A stretch of 64,000 nt of DNA from Pseudomonas sp. Bout1 (lineage in GTDB: Bacteria > Pseudomonadota > Gammaproteobacteria > Pseudomonadales > Pseudomonadaceae): contig NZ_JAVIWK010000001.1 in NCBI RefSeq assembly GCF_034314165.1, forward strand, positions 878,501 through 942,500. Reading direction: 5' to 3'. Below the pieces are notes generated by a model that was not told the origin of the DNA, ran no database searches, and was given only the letters and a program-made list of their open reading frames with translations. Shown here piece after piece: positions 33,916 to 42,063 of this stretch; position 1 is the stretch's first letter, and each line of letters opens with the position of its first letter. A program made the position numbers and the translations under genes.

Positions 33916-33930
33916 CTTATTCTTGTTTTT
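33916..33930 (-). promoter_or_regulatory. A-rich Hfq-Crc type motif in the acs leader
   Basis: On the minus strand the leader reads AAAAACAAGAATAAGGAT, an uninterrupted run of AAN triplets (AAC-AAG-AAT-AAG) merging into the ribosome-binding site, 6 bp before the coding start. This is the catabolite-activity motif bound by Hfq and Crc in pseudomonads. The call is by pattern only. Confidence 0.6.
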
Positions 33931-33960
33931 GCGACAAGAGGGGAGCTTTGCGACCCTCGC

Positions 33961-34040
33961 AGGAACTGGCTTGCCAGCGATTGCATCACCTCGGTATTGA
34001 ATTTCACCGAGGTGTCTGCATGGCTGGCAAGCCAGCTCCT
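33961..34040. repeat. REPIN between pgi and acs
   Basis: AGGAACTGGCTTGCCAGC (33961-33978) and the inverted copy at 34023-34040 enclose a second inverted pair CACCTCGG/CCGAGGTG (33987-33994, 34007-34014). This is the GAGCTGGCTTGCC family also seen at 37902-37988. Confidence 0.85.
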
Positions 34041-34090
34041 ACAAGGGTCCGCTCCCGCAGGTTCAGACCCTCATTGTAGTGCTGTTACCA

Positions 34091-35755
34091 TCAACCGCGG
34101 TGACGACCGCGGAAGTAGTTGATCAGCCCTTGGGTGGACGCATCGTCCGCAGGCTGCTCTTCGGTACCGGTCAGGCGGTTGTAGACGCCTTTGCCCAGCT
34201 CCTTGCCCAACTCCACGCCCCATTGGTCGAAGGCGTTGATGCCCCAGATGACGCTCTGCACGAACACTTTGTGCTCATACATGGCCACCAGCGCGCCAAG
34301 GCGGCGAGGGCTGATGCGCTCAACCACAATGGTGTTGCTTGGGCGATTGCCCGGGATCACCTTGTGCGGTGCCAGCTTCTGCACTTCGGCTTCGTCCATG
34401 CCTTTGTCGCGCAGCTCGGCTTCGGCTTCGCTGCGGGTCTTGCCGAGCATCAGCGCCTGGCTTTGGGACAGGCAGTTGGCGTAAAGCCACTGATGGTGAT
34501 CGGACACCGGGTTGAAGCTGACGATCGGCACGATAAAGTCGGCCGGGATCAGTTGGGTACCCTGGTGCAGCAACTGGTGGTAAGCGTGTTGACCGTTGCA
34601 GCCTACGCCGCCCCAGATAACCGGGCCGGTGTCGGTGGAAACCGGCGTACCGTCCTGGCGCACGCTCTTGCCGTTGGATTCCATGTCCAGTTGTTGCAAG
34701 TGCTTGGTGATGTTACGCAGGTAGTGGTCGTACGGCAGGATCGCGTGGCTCTGCGCGCCCCAGAAGTTGCCGTACCACACGCCCAGCAGGCCCAGCAGCA
34801 CCGGCATGTTCGCCTCGAACGGCGCGGTCTGGAAGTGCTGGTCCATGGTGTAGGCACCAGACAGCAGTTCCTTGAAGTTGGACATGCCGATGGCCAGGGC
34901 GATCGGCAGGCCGATGGCCGACCACAACGAGTAACGACCGCCAACCCAGTCCCACATCGGGAAGATGTTTTCTTCGCGGATACCGAAGGCCACGGCTGCC
35001 GCGTTGTTGCTCGATACGGCGATAAAGTGGCGATACAGCTCGGCTTCCGAGCCACCCTGGGCCAGGTACCAGGCGCGGGCGGCCTGGGCGTTTTTCAGGG
35101 TTTCGAGGGTGTTGAAGGATTTCGACGAGACGATGAACAGCGTGGTCTCGGCGCGCAGCTTCATGGTCAGCTCGTGGAACTCGCTGCCGTCGATGTTCGC
35201 CAGGTAATGGCAGCGCACGCCTTTGTGGGCGTAGGACAACAGAGCTTCAGACACCAGCTCCGGGCCGAGGAACGAGCCACCGATACCAATGTTCACCACG
35301 TCGGTGATCGGCTTCTCGGTGTAGCCACGCCACAGGCCGTCGTGGATGCGGCCGACCAGGTCAGTGATCTGGTTCAGCACCTTGTGCACGTCCGGCATGA
35401 TGTTCACGCCATTGACCGACAGCTTGTCACCCACCGGGCGGCGCAGCGCGGTGTGCAGCGCCGGGCGGCCTTCGGAAGAGTTGACCGGCTCGCCGTTGAA
35501 CAGCGACTTGATCGCGCCCTGAAGATCGACTTCCTTGGCCAGGCCTACCAGCAGGTCGCGGGTTTCGCTGGTGATCAGATTTTTCGAGTAATCGAGGAAA
35601 AGTCCGCAGCTGCTCAAGGTGAACTGGTTAAAGCGCTGGGGATCGGCATTAAAGGCTTCGCGCATGCTGAAATCCTGCATGGCTTGGCGATGTTGATTGA
35701 GCGCTTGCCAGGCGGGCAGAGCGGTAACGTCATGAGGAGTGCGGTAGTACGCCAT
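34091..35755 (-). CDS. pgi: glucose-6-phosphate isomerase
   Basis: Interconverts glucose-6-phosphate and fructose-6-phosphate. The 554-residue product has [12 protein letters not shown] near residue 152, SKSFNT near 207, and the C-terminal KAL-type region with [12 protein letters not shown] 35755 gives [19 protein letters not shown]; a frame open further upstream is not conserved. AAGGAAA is the ribosome-binding site and the leader is A-rich (35764-35779), another possible Hfq-Crc motif. Confidence 0.97.
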   Translation of the reverse strand: MAYYRTPHDVTALPAWQALNQHRQAMQDFSMREAFNADPQRFNQFTLSSCGLFLDYSKNLITSETRDLLVGLAKEVDLQGAIKSLFNGEPVNSSEGRPALHTALRRPVGDKLSVNGVNIMPDVHKVLNQITDLVGRIHDGLWRGYTEKPITDVVNIGIGGSFLGPELVSEALLSYAHKGVRCHYLANIDGSEFHELTMKLRAETTLFIVSSKSFNTLETLKNAQAARAWYLAQGGSEAELYRHFIAVSSNNAAAVAFGIREENIFPMWDWVGGRYSLWSAIGLPIALAIGMSNFKELLSGAYTMDQHFQTAPFEANMPVLLGLLGVWYGNFWGAQSHAILPYDHYLRNITKHLQQLDMESNGKSVRQDGTPVSTDTGPVIWGGVGCNGQHAYHQLLHQGTQLIPADFIVPIVSFNPVSDHHQWLYANCLSQSQALMLGKTRSEAEAELRDKGMDEAEVQKLAPHKVIPGNRPSNTIVVERISPRRLGALVAMYEHKVFVQSVIWGINAFDQWGVELGKELGKGVYNRLTGTEEQPADDASTQGLINYFRGRHRG

Positions 35756-35922
35756 CGCTGCGGGTTTCCTTTTTTTATTGCTGGGACTGCTTTTAGGACA
35801 CTTGAAAGCCGGGAATGTGCTGTCTTTGTGAAGATGACAGGCTCCGGTCGACGCCAACCAATAGCGTAGGGCGAATACATTAAACCTAGCGTGTCGATCT
35901 GTCTTGGCTTTGTCTGCGCTGT

Positions 35923-35946
35923 GGCCGGTACTTTTTTATACCGGCC
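35923..35946. other. hairpin downstream of panC
   Basis: GGCCGGTA and TACCGGCC around an 8-base T/A loop. It lies 38 bp beyond the panC stop (minus strand) and may be the 3' hairpin of panBC, but no T-run follows in that direction. Confidence 0.4.
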
Positions 35947-35983
35947 GATCAGGCAGTGCAACAGGCGGGGGTATGTGGCAGGG

Positions 35984-36835
35984 TCAGTTCAGCTGCAAAT
36001 GCAGGTTGTCGATCAGCCGGGTAGCGCCCAGGTAAGCGGCGACCAGAATCACTACGTCCCGGTCTTCAGCGGTTGCCGGGCGCAGGTGCAGGCCGTGGCG
36101 GACTTCCAGGTAATCCATGCGAAAGCCTGCCGCTTCAATCTGCTGAACCTGTGCGGCACGCAGTTTGGCGAAATCGCGGTCGCCACCTTCAATCGCCGCG
36201 GCAATCTCGCTGAGGCTGCGGTAAAGCACCGGGGCAATGGCACGCTGTTCCTCGGTGAGGTAACCGTTGCGCGACGACAGCGCCAGGCCATCGTCGGCGC
36301 GCACGGTGGGCTCGCCGATAATCTGGATCGGCATATTCAGGTCATGGACCATGGCGCGAATCACTGCCAGTTGCTGGTAGTCCTTCTGGCCAAAGATCGC
36401 AAGGTCCGGCTGGACCATGTTGAACAGCTTGCTGACCACCGTGGCCACACCTTCAAAATGCCCGGGACGGCTGGCGCCGCACAGGCCTTCGGACAGTTGC
36501 GGCACGCTGACACGCGTCTGGCCGGCCATGCCGTCCGGGTACATCTCGTCGACGGTCGGGGCGAACAGCAGGTTGCATCCGGCCTGCAGCAGTTTCTCCT
36601 GATCAGCCGCGAGCGTGCGCGGGTACTTGTCCAGGTCTTCGCCGGCGCCGAATTGCAGCGGGTTGACGAAGATGCTCGCCACCACGAAGTCCGCTTGTTG
36701 CGCGGCCTTGGTGACCAGCGTGGCATGGCCGCTGTGCAGGTTGCCCATGGTGGGTACAAAGCCTACGCGTTTGCCCGCATTGCGGGCATGGGCGACGGCG
36801 GCGCGCAGTTCGCGCACGGTCTTGACGGTGTTCAT
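35984..36835 (-). CDS. panC: pantothenate synthetase
   Basis: Joins pantoate and beta-alanine with ATP in the last step of pantothenate synthesis. The 283-residue product has the HIGH-like [12 protein letters not shown] near residue 30-40, FGQKDYQQL near 150, and SSRNGYL near 187. Its start overlaps the panB stop as ATGA, so the two are translationally coupled. Confidence 0.97.
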   Translation of the reverse strand: MNTVKTVRELRAAVAHARNAGKRVGFVPTMGNLHSGHATLVTKAAQQADFVVASIFVNPLQFGAGEDLDKYPRTLAADQEKLLQAGCNLLFAPTVDEMYPDGMAGQTRVSVPQLSEGLCGASRPGHFEGVATVVSKLFNMVQPDLAIFGQKDYQQLAVIRAMVHDLNMPIQIIGEPTVRADDGLALSSRNGYLTEEQRAIAPVLYRSLSEIAAAIEGGDRDFAKLRAAQVQQIEAAGFRMDYLEVRHGLHLRPATAEDRDVVILVAAYLGATRLIDNLHLQLN

Positions 36836-37632
36836 GCAGAGAATCCGTGTTCGGCGCCTGGAAAGGTAACGGCTTTGACTTCGCTGACGTAGGCGGCGAG
36901 GGCAGATTGAATGCTGTCCTGGCCGGCCATGAAGTTCTTCACGAACTTGGGCACGCGGCCGGAGAGGGACAGGCCCAGCATGTCGTGCAGTACCAATACC
37001 TGGCCGTCAGTGGCAGAGCCTGCGCCGATACCGATCACCGGGACTTTGACTGCCTGGGTGATTTCGGCTGCCAATTCGCTCGGCACGCATTCCAGCAAAA
37101 TCATGCAGGCGCCGGCCTGCTCAAGGGCAATGGCATCAGCGCGCATCTGGCGCGCCTGGGCTTCGCCGCGGCCTTGTACTTTATAGCCGCCGAGGATATT
37201 CACTGACTGCGGCGTGAGGCCCATGTGTGCGCAAACCGGCACGCCACGTTCAGCCAGCAGGCGGATCGACTCGGCGAGCCAGGCGGCGCCTTCAACCTTG
37301 ACCATGTGTGCACCGGCACGCATCAGTTGAGCACTGTTGGTCAGGGTCTGTTCGATGGTGGCGTCGGCCATGAAGGGCAGGTCGGCAATGATGAACGCGC
37401 CCTCGTTACCGCGTTTGACGCAGGCGGTGTGGTAAGCGATGTCATCGGTGGTGACCGGCAGAGTGCTGTCATTCCCTTGCAGGACCATGCCCAGGGAGTC
37501 CCCCACCAGCAGCACTTCAACGCCAGCCTGGCAACTGGCCTGGGCAAAAGTGGCGTCGTAGCTGGTCAGCATGGTGATTTTTTCACCTTTGAGTTTGAGG
37601 CTCTGCAAGGTGCTCAGGGTAACGTTTGGCAT
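36832..37632 (-). CDS. panB: 3-methyl-2-oxobutanoate hydroxymethyltransferase
   Basis: Makes ketopantoate from alpha-ketoisovalerate using methylene-tetrahydrofolate. The 266-residue TIM-barrel protein has [13 protein letters not shown] near 43 (metal-binding Asp), [10 protein letters not shown] near 136, and the catalytic Glu in LECVPSELA near 181. ATG 37632 has GAGGA upstream. First gene of panB-panC. Confidence 0.97.
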   Translation of the reverse strand: MPNVTLSTLQSLKLKGEKITMLTSYDATFAQASCQAGVEVLLVGDSLGMVLQGNDSTLPVTTDDIAYHTACVKRGNEGAFIIADLPFMADATIEQTLTNSAQLMRAGAHMVKVEGAAWLAESIRLLAERGVPVCAHMGLTPQSVNILGGYKVQGRGEAQARQMRADAIALEQAGACMILLECVPSELAAEITQAVKVPVIGIGAGSATDGQVLVLHDMLGLSLSGRVPKFVKNFMAGQDSIQSALAAYVSEVKAVTFPGAEHGFSA

Positions 37633-37996
37633 GAAAAGGGTCCTCGTTCAGGCGCTTGGAAACAGCGAGTAACGCGCGTGAGTCTTCGTGTATACAGGCG
37701 CACTTTCTTAAGGATCAGTGCTTATAAGGCCTGGATTGCGCCCTTTAGCGCCGGGTAGGCGGCAGCGGGACGCCTATAGTCGTGAGGAGGACTCTGGAAG
37801 TCAATTGGATGTGTTACCGCATTGTTACGGCGGTGGTGTTACCGCTGTTACTGATGCGATTCAGCAGGTCCACCGGTGTATTCAAAGGCGCCGCAGATCA
37901 CTGTGGGAGCTGGCTTACCTGCGATTGCATCACCGCGACATACCTGATGCACCGGGTTGTCTGCATCGCAGGCAAGCCAGCTCCCACATGATCGTG
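37633..37996. other. panB-folK intergenic region
   Basis: 364 bp without a convincing gene. It holds a REPIN at 37902-37988 and, at 37813-37851, four copies of GTTAC in direct orientation. Short frames here show no protein-like features. Confidence 0.6.
37902..37988. repeat. REPIN between panB and folK
   Basis: TGTGGGAGCTGGCTTACCTG (37902 onward) and its inverted copy ending at 37988 form two arms of about 27 bp differing by one substitution and one inserted base. Same family as 33961-34040. Confidence 0.9.
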
Positions 37997-38482
37997 TCAG
38001 GCCTCCGGCAGGCGTTCCAGGCCGACAAACGGGCAGCCAGCCAGCAGGTCACTTAGCGGGCGGCCATCGGCCAGTTGCAGGTTGGCGGGCGCCAGTTCTG
38101 CCAGCGGATAAAGCACAAACGGCCGCAGGTGCATTTGATAGTGCGGCACCTTCAAACGCGGCTCATCTATCAGTCGGTCACCAAATACCAGAATGTCCAG
38201 GTCGAGTGTGCGCGGGCCCCAGCGCTCCAGGCGCTCACGGCCCTGGTCGTTCTCGATGGCCTGGAGTGCATCGAGCAACTCCAGAGGCGCAAGTGCGCTG
38301 TCCAGGGCTGCGACCGCGTTGGTGTAGCGCGGTTGGCCCGGGAGCAGGGAGTCACTTTGGTAGAAGGCCGAGACGCCCGCCAGCGTAGTGCTCGGCAATT
38401 GCGCCAAAGCATCGGCTGCCTGGCGCAATTGTCGTTCGGGGGCCGCCAGGTTGCTGCCCATGCCGATGTAGATACGTTCCAC
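37997..38482 (-). CDS. folK: HPPK (6-hydroxymethyl-7,8-dihydropterin pyrophosphokinase)
   Basis: Transfers pyrophosphate from ATP to hydroxymethyldihydropterin in folate synthesis, one step before FolP. The 161-residue product begins VERIYIGMGSNL and has the signature RWGPRTLDLDILVFGD near residue 86. The start is GTG 38482, four bases after the pcnB stop, with GGCGAG upstream; the longer open frame lies inside pcnB. Probably translated from the pcnB transcript. Confidence 0.95.
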   Translation of the reverse strand: MERIYIGMGSNLAAPERQLRQAADALAQLPSTTLAGVSAFYQSDSLLPGQPRYTNAVAALDSALAPLELLDALQAIENDQGRERLERWGPRTLDLDILVFGDRLIDEPRLKVPHYQMHLRPFVLYPLAELAPANLQLADGRPLSDLLAGCPFVGLERLPEA

Positions 38483-38486
38483 GTGC

Positions 38487-39893
38487 TTACTCGCCAGACG
38501 CGCTCGAGGTATCGCCAGCGCTGCGTTTGCGCTTGCTGCCACTGCTGCGGCGACGCTTTTTCGGGCCATCGCCGGTGGCTTCACCTTTGCTGCTGAGTTC
38601 TTTGATCATCTCGCGGCGCTGGCTGTCGTTGGCGTCCTGGTAGTCGGTCCACCATTCGCCCAGGCCGTCGGTCTGCTCGCCGGCGCTTTCGCGCAACAGC
38701 AGGAAGTCGTAGCCGGCACGGAAGCGCGGGTTGTCCAGCAGCAGGTCGGCGCGCTTGCCGCTGCGGCGTGGCAGGCGCTCCTGCATGTCCCAGATCTCGC
38801 GGATCGGCATGGTGAAGCGTTTCGGGATGGCGATGCGCTGGCATTGCTCGGCGATCAGCTCGTGGGCCGCCTCCTGCATGGCCGGGATCGCCGGCATGCC
38901 GCGGTCCTGCAAGCGCATGACGCGTTTTGGAAGCGCTGGCCACAACAGGGCAGCAAACAGGAACGCCGGGGTGACCGGTTTGTTCTGCTTGATGCGCAGG
39001 TCGGTGTTGATCAAGGCTTCGCTGATCAGCGTATGGGTGTAGGTCGGGTTGTACTCCAGTGCCTCGGCGCTGGCCGGGAACAGTGGGTCGAACAACTGCA
39101 GGTCTACCAGCATTTCGAAGGTGTCGGCGGCATAGCCGGAGAGGAACAGCTTGAGCACCTCTTCGAACAGCCGGGCCGAGGGGATTTCCCGCAGCATCGG
39201 TGCAAGGTCGCGGATCGGCGCGGCCGTGTGTTTCTCGATGCCAAAGTTCAGCTTGGCGGCAAACCGCACGGCCCGCAGCATGCGCACCGGGTCTTCCTGG
39301 TAGCGTTGCGTCGGGTCGCCGATCAGGCGCAGCAAGTTGTTGCGAATGTCGTGTACGCCATTGGCGTAGTCGAGGATGCGCTCGCTGACCGGGTCGTAGT
39401 ACAGGGCATTGATGGTGAAGTCGCGGCGTTGCGCATCTTCCTCCAGGGTGCCGTAGACGTTGTCCCGCAGGATGCGTCCGCTTTCATTGCGGGAAGACTG
39501 GTTAGTGTCTTCTTCTTCATCGTTTTGCGGGTGGTTGGCGCGGAAGGTCGCGACCTCGATGATCTCGCGACCAAAGTGGATATGCACCAACTTGAAACGC
39601 CGGCCAATGATCCGCGCATTGCGGAATTCGGCACGTACCTGTTCCGGCGTGGCGCTGGTGGCGACGTCGAAATCCTTGGGGGTGATGTTGAGCAACATGT
39701 CGCGCACGCAACCGCCAACCAGGTAAGCCTGGTAGCCGGCGTTCTGCAGGCGTTCGACGATGTTCACCGCATAACGGCTGAATTGAGCGCGCTGCAGCGA
39801 ATGCTGGTTGCTGTTAAGCACTTCAGGCGTGCTGCGAATGTGCTGCGTACGACGCAAGGGAGAACGGAATGACTGGAACAACTTCTTCAGCAT
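38487..39893 (-). CDS. pcnB: poly(A) polymerase I
   Basis: Adds 3' poly(A) tails that promote RNA decay, complementing PNPase. The 468-residue product has the nucleotidyltransferase motif GGCVRDMLL near residue 60 and the catalytic DFDVAT near 73-78, then an RNA-binding middle region and a Lys/Arg-rich C-terminus. ATG 39893 gives MLKKLFQSF; ATG 39902 three codons upstream is equally possible, and neither has a strong ribosome-binding site. folK follows four bases after the stop; crcZ lies upstream. Confidence 0.95.
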   Translation of the reverse strand: MLKKLFQSFRSPLRRTQHIRSTPEVLNSNQHSLQRAQFSRYAVNIVERLQNAGYQAYLVGGCVRDMLLNITPKDFDVATSATPEQVRAEFRNARIIGRRFKLVHIHFGREIIEVATFRANHPQNDEEEDTNQSSRNESGRILRDNVYGTLEEDAQRRDFTINALYYDPVSERILDYANGVHDIRNNLLRLIGDPTQRYQEDPVRMLRAVRFAAKLNFGIEKHTAAPIRDLAPMLREIPSARLFEEVLKLFLSGYAADTFEMLVDLQLFDPLFPASAEALEYNPTYTHTLISEALINTDLRIKQNKPVTPAFLFAALLWPALPKRVMRLQDRGMPAIPAMQEAAHELIAEQCQRIAIPKRFTMPIREIWDMQERLPRRSGKRADLLLDNPRFRAGYDFLLLRESAGEQTDGLGEWWTDYQDANDSQRREMIKELSSKGEATGDGPKKRRRSSGSKRKRSAGDTSSASGE

Positions 39894-40045
39894 GGGATGC
39901 ACTGTTTGAAGGAATGTTCGGCCATAACGAAGAATGACCGCATGATGGGCGGGGATTCTAGCATTTAGTCAGGGGATGGTGTAGGAACTAGCTGCAAGGC
40001 TTGAGCCAGAAGCTTAAAAGAAGGGTGGCAAGCGCCAAATCGCGG

Positions 40046-40073
40046 AAACTACAAGGGGAGCCGAAGCTCCCCC
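40046..40073 (-). terminator. terminator of crcZ
   Basis: On the minus strand GGGGAGC, TTCG, GCTCCCC, then TTGTAGTTT. Confidence 0.8.
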
Positions 40074-40412
40074 AGAAGTAGTTGCGTGCTCTATTTTTAT
40101 TATTGGTTTCGGGCTTCTTGTTTTTGTTGATCGCCCTCGCCATGAAGCTTCACCTTCATGACACTCCCAATCGGGAGCCAAGAGCAAACGGATTGCTTTG
40201 GTCGCTGTGTTGCTGATCTACGATCCAACCAGTTCAGGCTCTGCCTTAGGGCAGTTTTTGTTGTTCTCGGCCTGGTTGCGGGGCAAGCCCCAAATGCAAC
40301 GCCTCTCCAAAAGAATCAGTTAGCTGCGCCTCCGCCGTGTTGTTTTTGTTATGCGTGAGTCGATACGTCTTATTTTTATTGTCTTGTACATTTGCTTGTT
40401 ATTGTTTTTGTA
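40046..40412 (-). ncRNA. crcZ: CrcZ small RNA (Hfq-Crc antagonist)
   Basis: Between cbrB and pcnB on their strand, the known site of crcZ in pseudomonads. From the predicted start near 40412 the minus-strand transcript contains six A-rich repeats of AAN type, such as AACAATAACAAG, AATAAAAATAAG, AACAAAAACAAC, AACAACAAAAAC, AACAAAAACAAG and AATAATAAAAATAG. It ends in a GC hairpin with a TTCG loop (40055-40073) followed by a T-rich tail. In P. aeruginosa CrcZ sequesters Hfq and relieves carbon catabolite repression. Ends are predicted, within a few bases. Confidence 0.92.
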
Positions 40413-40422
40413 CTAAGCATAT

Positions 40423-40439
40423 AGCAGGGTGCGTGCCAA
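40423..40439 (-). promoter_or_regulatory. sigma-54 promoter of crcZ
   Basis: On the minus strand TTGGCACGCACCCTGCT keeps GG-N10-GC and matches the -24/-12 consensus almost fully. It puts the crcZ start near 40412. CbrB is the expected activator. Confidence 0.88.
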
Positions 40440-40497
40440 CTTTTGCGAGGCCCAGCAAAATAAGGGGTTTGAGGTGATTTTGGGTTTTTCGAGGGCC

Positions 40498-40538
40498 AAA
40501 AAAAGCCGGGGCTTCGTTACCGTAAGCCCCGGCTTTTG
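40498..40538 (-). terminator. terminator of cbrB
   Basis: AAAAGCCGGGGCTT and AAGCCCCGGCTTTT form a 14-bp stem; on the minus strand it runs into seven T. It isolates crcZ from cbrB transcription, consistent with crcZ having its own promoter. Confidence 0.85.
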
Positions 40539-40588
40539 TTACGTGAAAAATCAGCGGTAACAGTTTTTTCACATCTGAGGGTGTTACC
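40538..40588 (-). promoter_or_regulatory. candidate CbrB enhancer sites for crcZ
   Basis: TGTTAC (40538-40543), GTAACA (40557-40562) and GTGTTACC (40581-40588) lie about 125-175 bp upstream of the crcZ start. GTTAC/GTAAC half-sites are the type reported for CbrB. Assignment by pattern and position. Confidence 0.6.
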
Positions 40589-40604
40589 TGTGGGGGCGAC
40601 CCAC

Positions 40605-42041
40605 TCAGCTTTCGCTGGCAACCCCGGTCTTGCGCCGCGGGATACCCAGGCGCTGGCGCCGTTCCCACAGGCATTTACGGCTCACGCCCAGTTTGCGCGC
40701 CAGTTCGGTCTCGGTCATGTGGTCCTGGTGCTCGAGGACGAAATGCTGGAAGTAATCTTCCAGTGACAAATCTTCCGTCGGCTCGTGGCTGTTGTTACTG
40801 CCACCCTGCTGCGGCGGCAGGCCGATGAAGTCATCATCGTCCAGGTCGCTGAGTTCGATATCGATGCCCAGCAGCTCGGCGGAAATTTCCGGGCTCTCCG
40901 ACAGAATCACCGCACGTTCTACCGCGTTCTCCAGTTCCCGCACGTTACCCGGCCAGGAGTAGTGCCGGATGGCCTGTTCGGCATCGGCCGCAAACTTCAG
41001 GTCGGTACGGTTGATCCGCGCACTCTGGCGCGCCAGGAACGCCGTAGCGATCTCGTTCACGTCAGCGCCGCGCTCACGCAGGGCCGGCAGTTTGAGTGCG
41101 ATTACGTGCAGGCGGTAATAAAGGTCTTCACGGAACTGGCCGATCTTGGCCAGGCTTTTCAGGTCACGGTGGGTGGCCGCGATCAGGCGTACGTCGACCT
41201 TTTGCGACTGTACCGAGCCGACCCGGCGGATTTCGCCTTCCTGGAGGACCCGCAGCAACCGCGCCTGGGCTTCCAGTGGCAGTTCGCCAATCTCGTCGAG
41301 GAACAACGTGCCACCGTCGGCTGCTTCAACCAAACCTGCACGGCCAGCGCTGGCGCCAGTAAAGGCCCCCTTTTCATGGCCGAACAATTCGGATTCGATC
41401 AGCGATTCGGGAATGGCTGCGCAGTTCACCGAGATCATCGGTGCCTTGGCACGCTTGGACAGGTTGTGCAGGGCGCGGGCCACCAGTTCTTTACCGGTAC
41501 CGGACTCGCCCTGGATCAATACATTGGAGTCGGTTGGCGCCACTTTGCGGATCTTGCTGTACAGGTCCTGCATCGGAGGGCAGGAGCCGATGATGCCGAT
41601 TTCGCCATTGCTGTTATCCACGCCGGGCTTTTCAGCACCGTTGACGGCCTTGCCCGCTGCCGGGCGTTCAGCCGGTGCGCTGCTGGCAGACTGGCGGTCA
41701 CGCAGGATGCGCGCCACGGCCTGGAGCATCTCGTCGTGGTCGAAAGGCTTGGCGATGTAGTCCACCGCGCCCATCTTCATCGAGTCCACTGCCGAGCGCA
41801 GGCTGGCGTAGCTGGTCATGATCAGCACCGGAGTGCCTTGGCCGAGCTTGATCAGCTCGGTGCCGGGGGCGCCGGGCAAACGCAGGTCACTGACGATCAG
41901 GTCGAACGTGGGAATGCTGAAACGCTCTTGGGCTTCCTGCACCGAGCCGGCTTCGCTGACCTGGTACTGATTACGTTCAAGCAGGCGACGCAAGGCAGAG
42001 CGGATAATGGTTTCGTCTTCGACGATCAAAATGTGCGGCAT
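40605..42041 (-). CDS. cbrB: sigma-54-dependent response regulator CbrB
   Basis: Response regulator of the CbrAB system for carbon/nitrogen use. The 478-residue product has a receiver domain with Asp52, an AAA+ domain with Walker A GESGTGKE at 178-185 and the sigma-54 contact loop GAFTGA at 225-230, and a C-terminal Fis-type helix-turn-helix ([20 protein letters not shown]). It lies 22 bp downstream of cbrA; crcZ, its main target, follows. Confidence 0.97.
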   Translation of the reverse strand: MPHILIVEDETIIRSALRRLLERNQYQVSEAGSVQEAQERFSIPTFDLIVSDLRLPGAPGTELIKLGQGTPVLIMTSYASLRSAVDSMKMGAVDYIAKPFDHDEMLQAVARILRDRQSASSAPAERPAAGKAVNGAEKPGVDNSNGEIGIIGSCPPMQDLYSKIRKVAPTDSNVLIQGESGTGKELVARALHNLSKRAKAPMISVNCAAIPESLIESELFGHEKGAFTGASAGRAGLVEAADGGTLFLDEIGELPLEAQARLLRVLQEGEIRRVGSVQSQKVDVRLIAATHRDLKSLAKIGQFREDLYYRLHVIALKLPALRERGADVNEIATAFLARQSARINRTDLKFAADAEQAIRHYSWPGNVRELENAVERAVILSESPEISAELLGIDIELSDLDDDDFIGLPPQQGGSNNSHEPTEDLSLEDYFQHFVLEHQDHMTETELARKLGVSRKCLWERRQRLGIPRRKTGVASES

Positions 42042-42063
42042 TGATTCAACTCTCTCGACGGTC

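Noticed and set aside
37782..37991. 69-codon frame in the panB-folK gap
   Set aside because: Ends inside a REPIN arm and has no conserved features.
40158..40358. 66-codon plus-strand frame within the crcZ locus
   Set aside because: Opposite the crcZ RNA, no ribosome-binding site.
40785..42044. 419-codon plus-strand frame opposite cbrB
   Set aside because: cbrB has all receiver, AAA+ and HTH motifs; the other strand has none.
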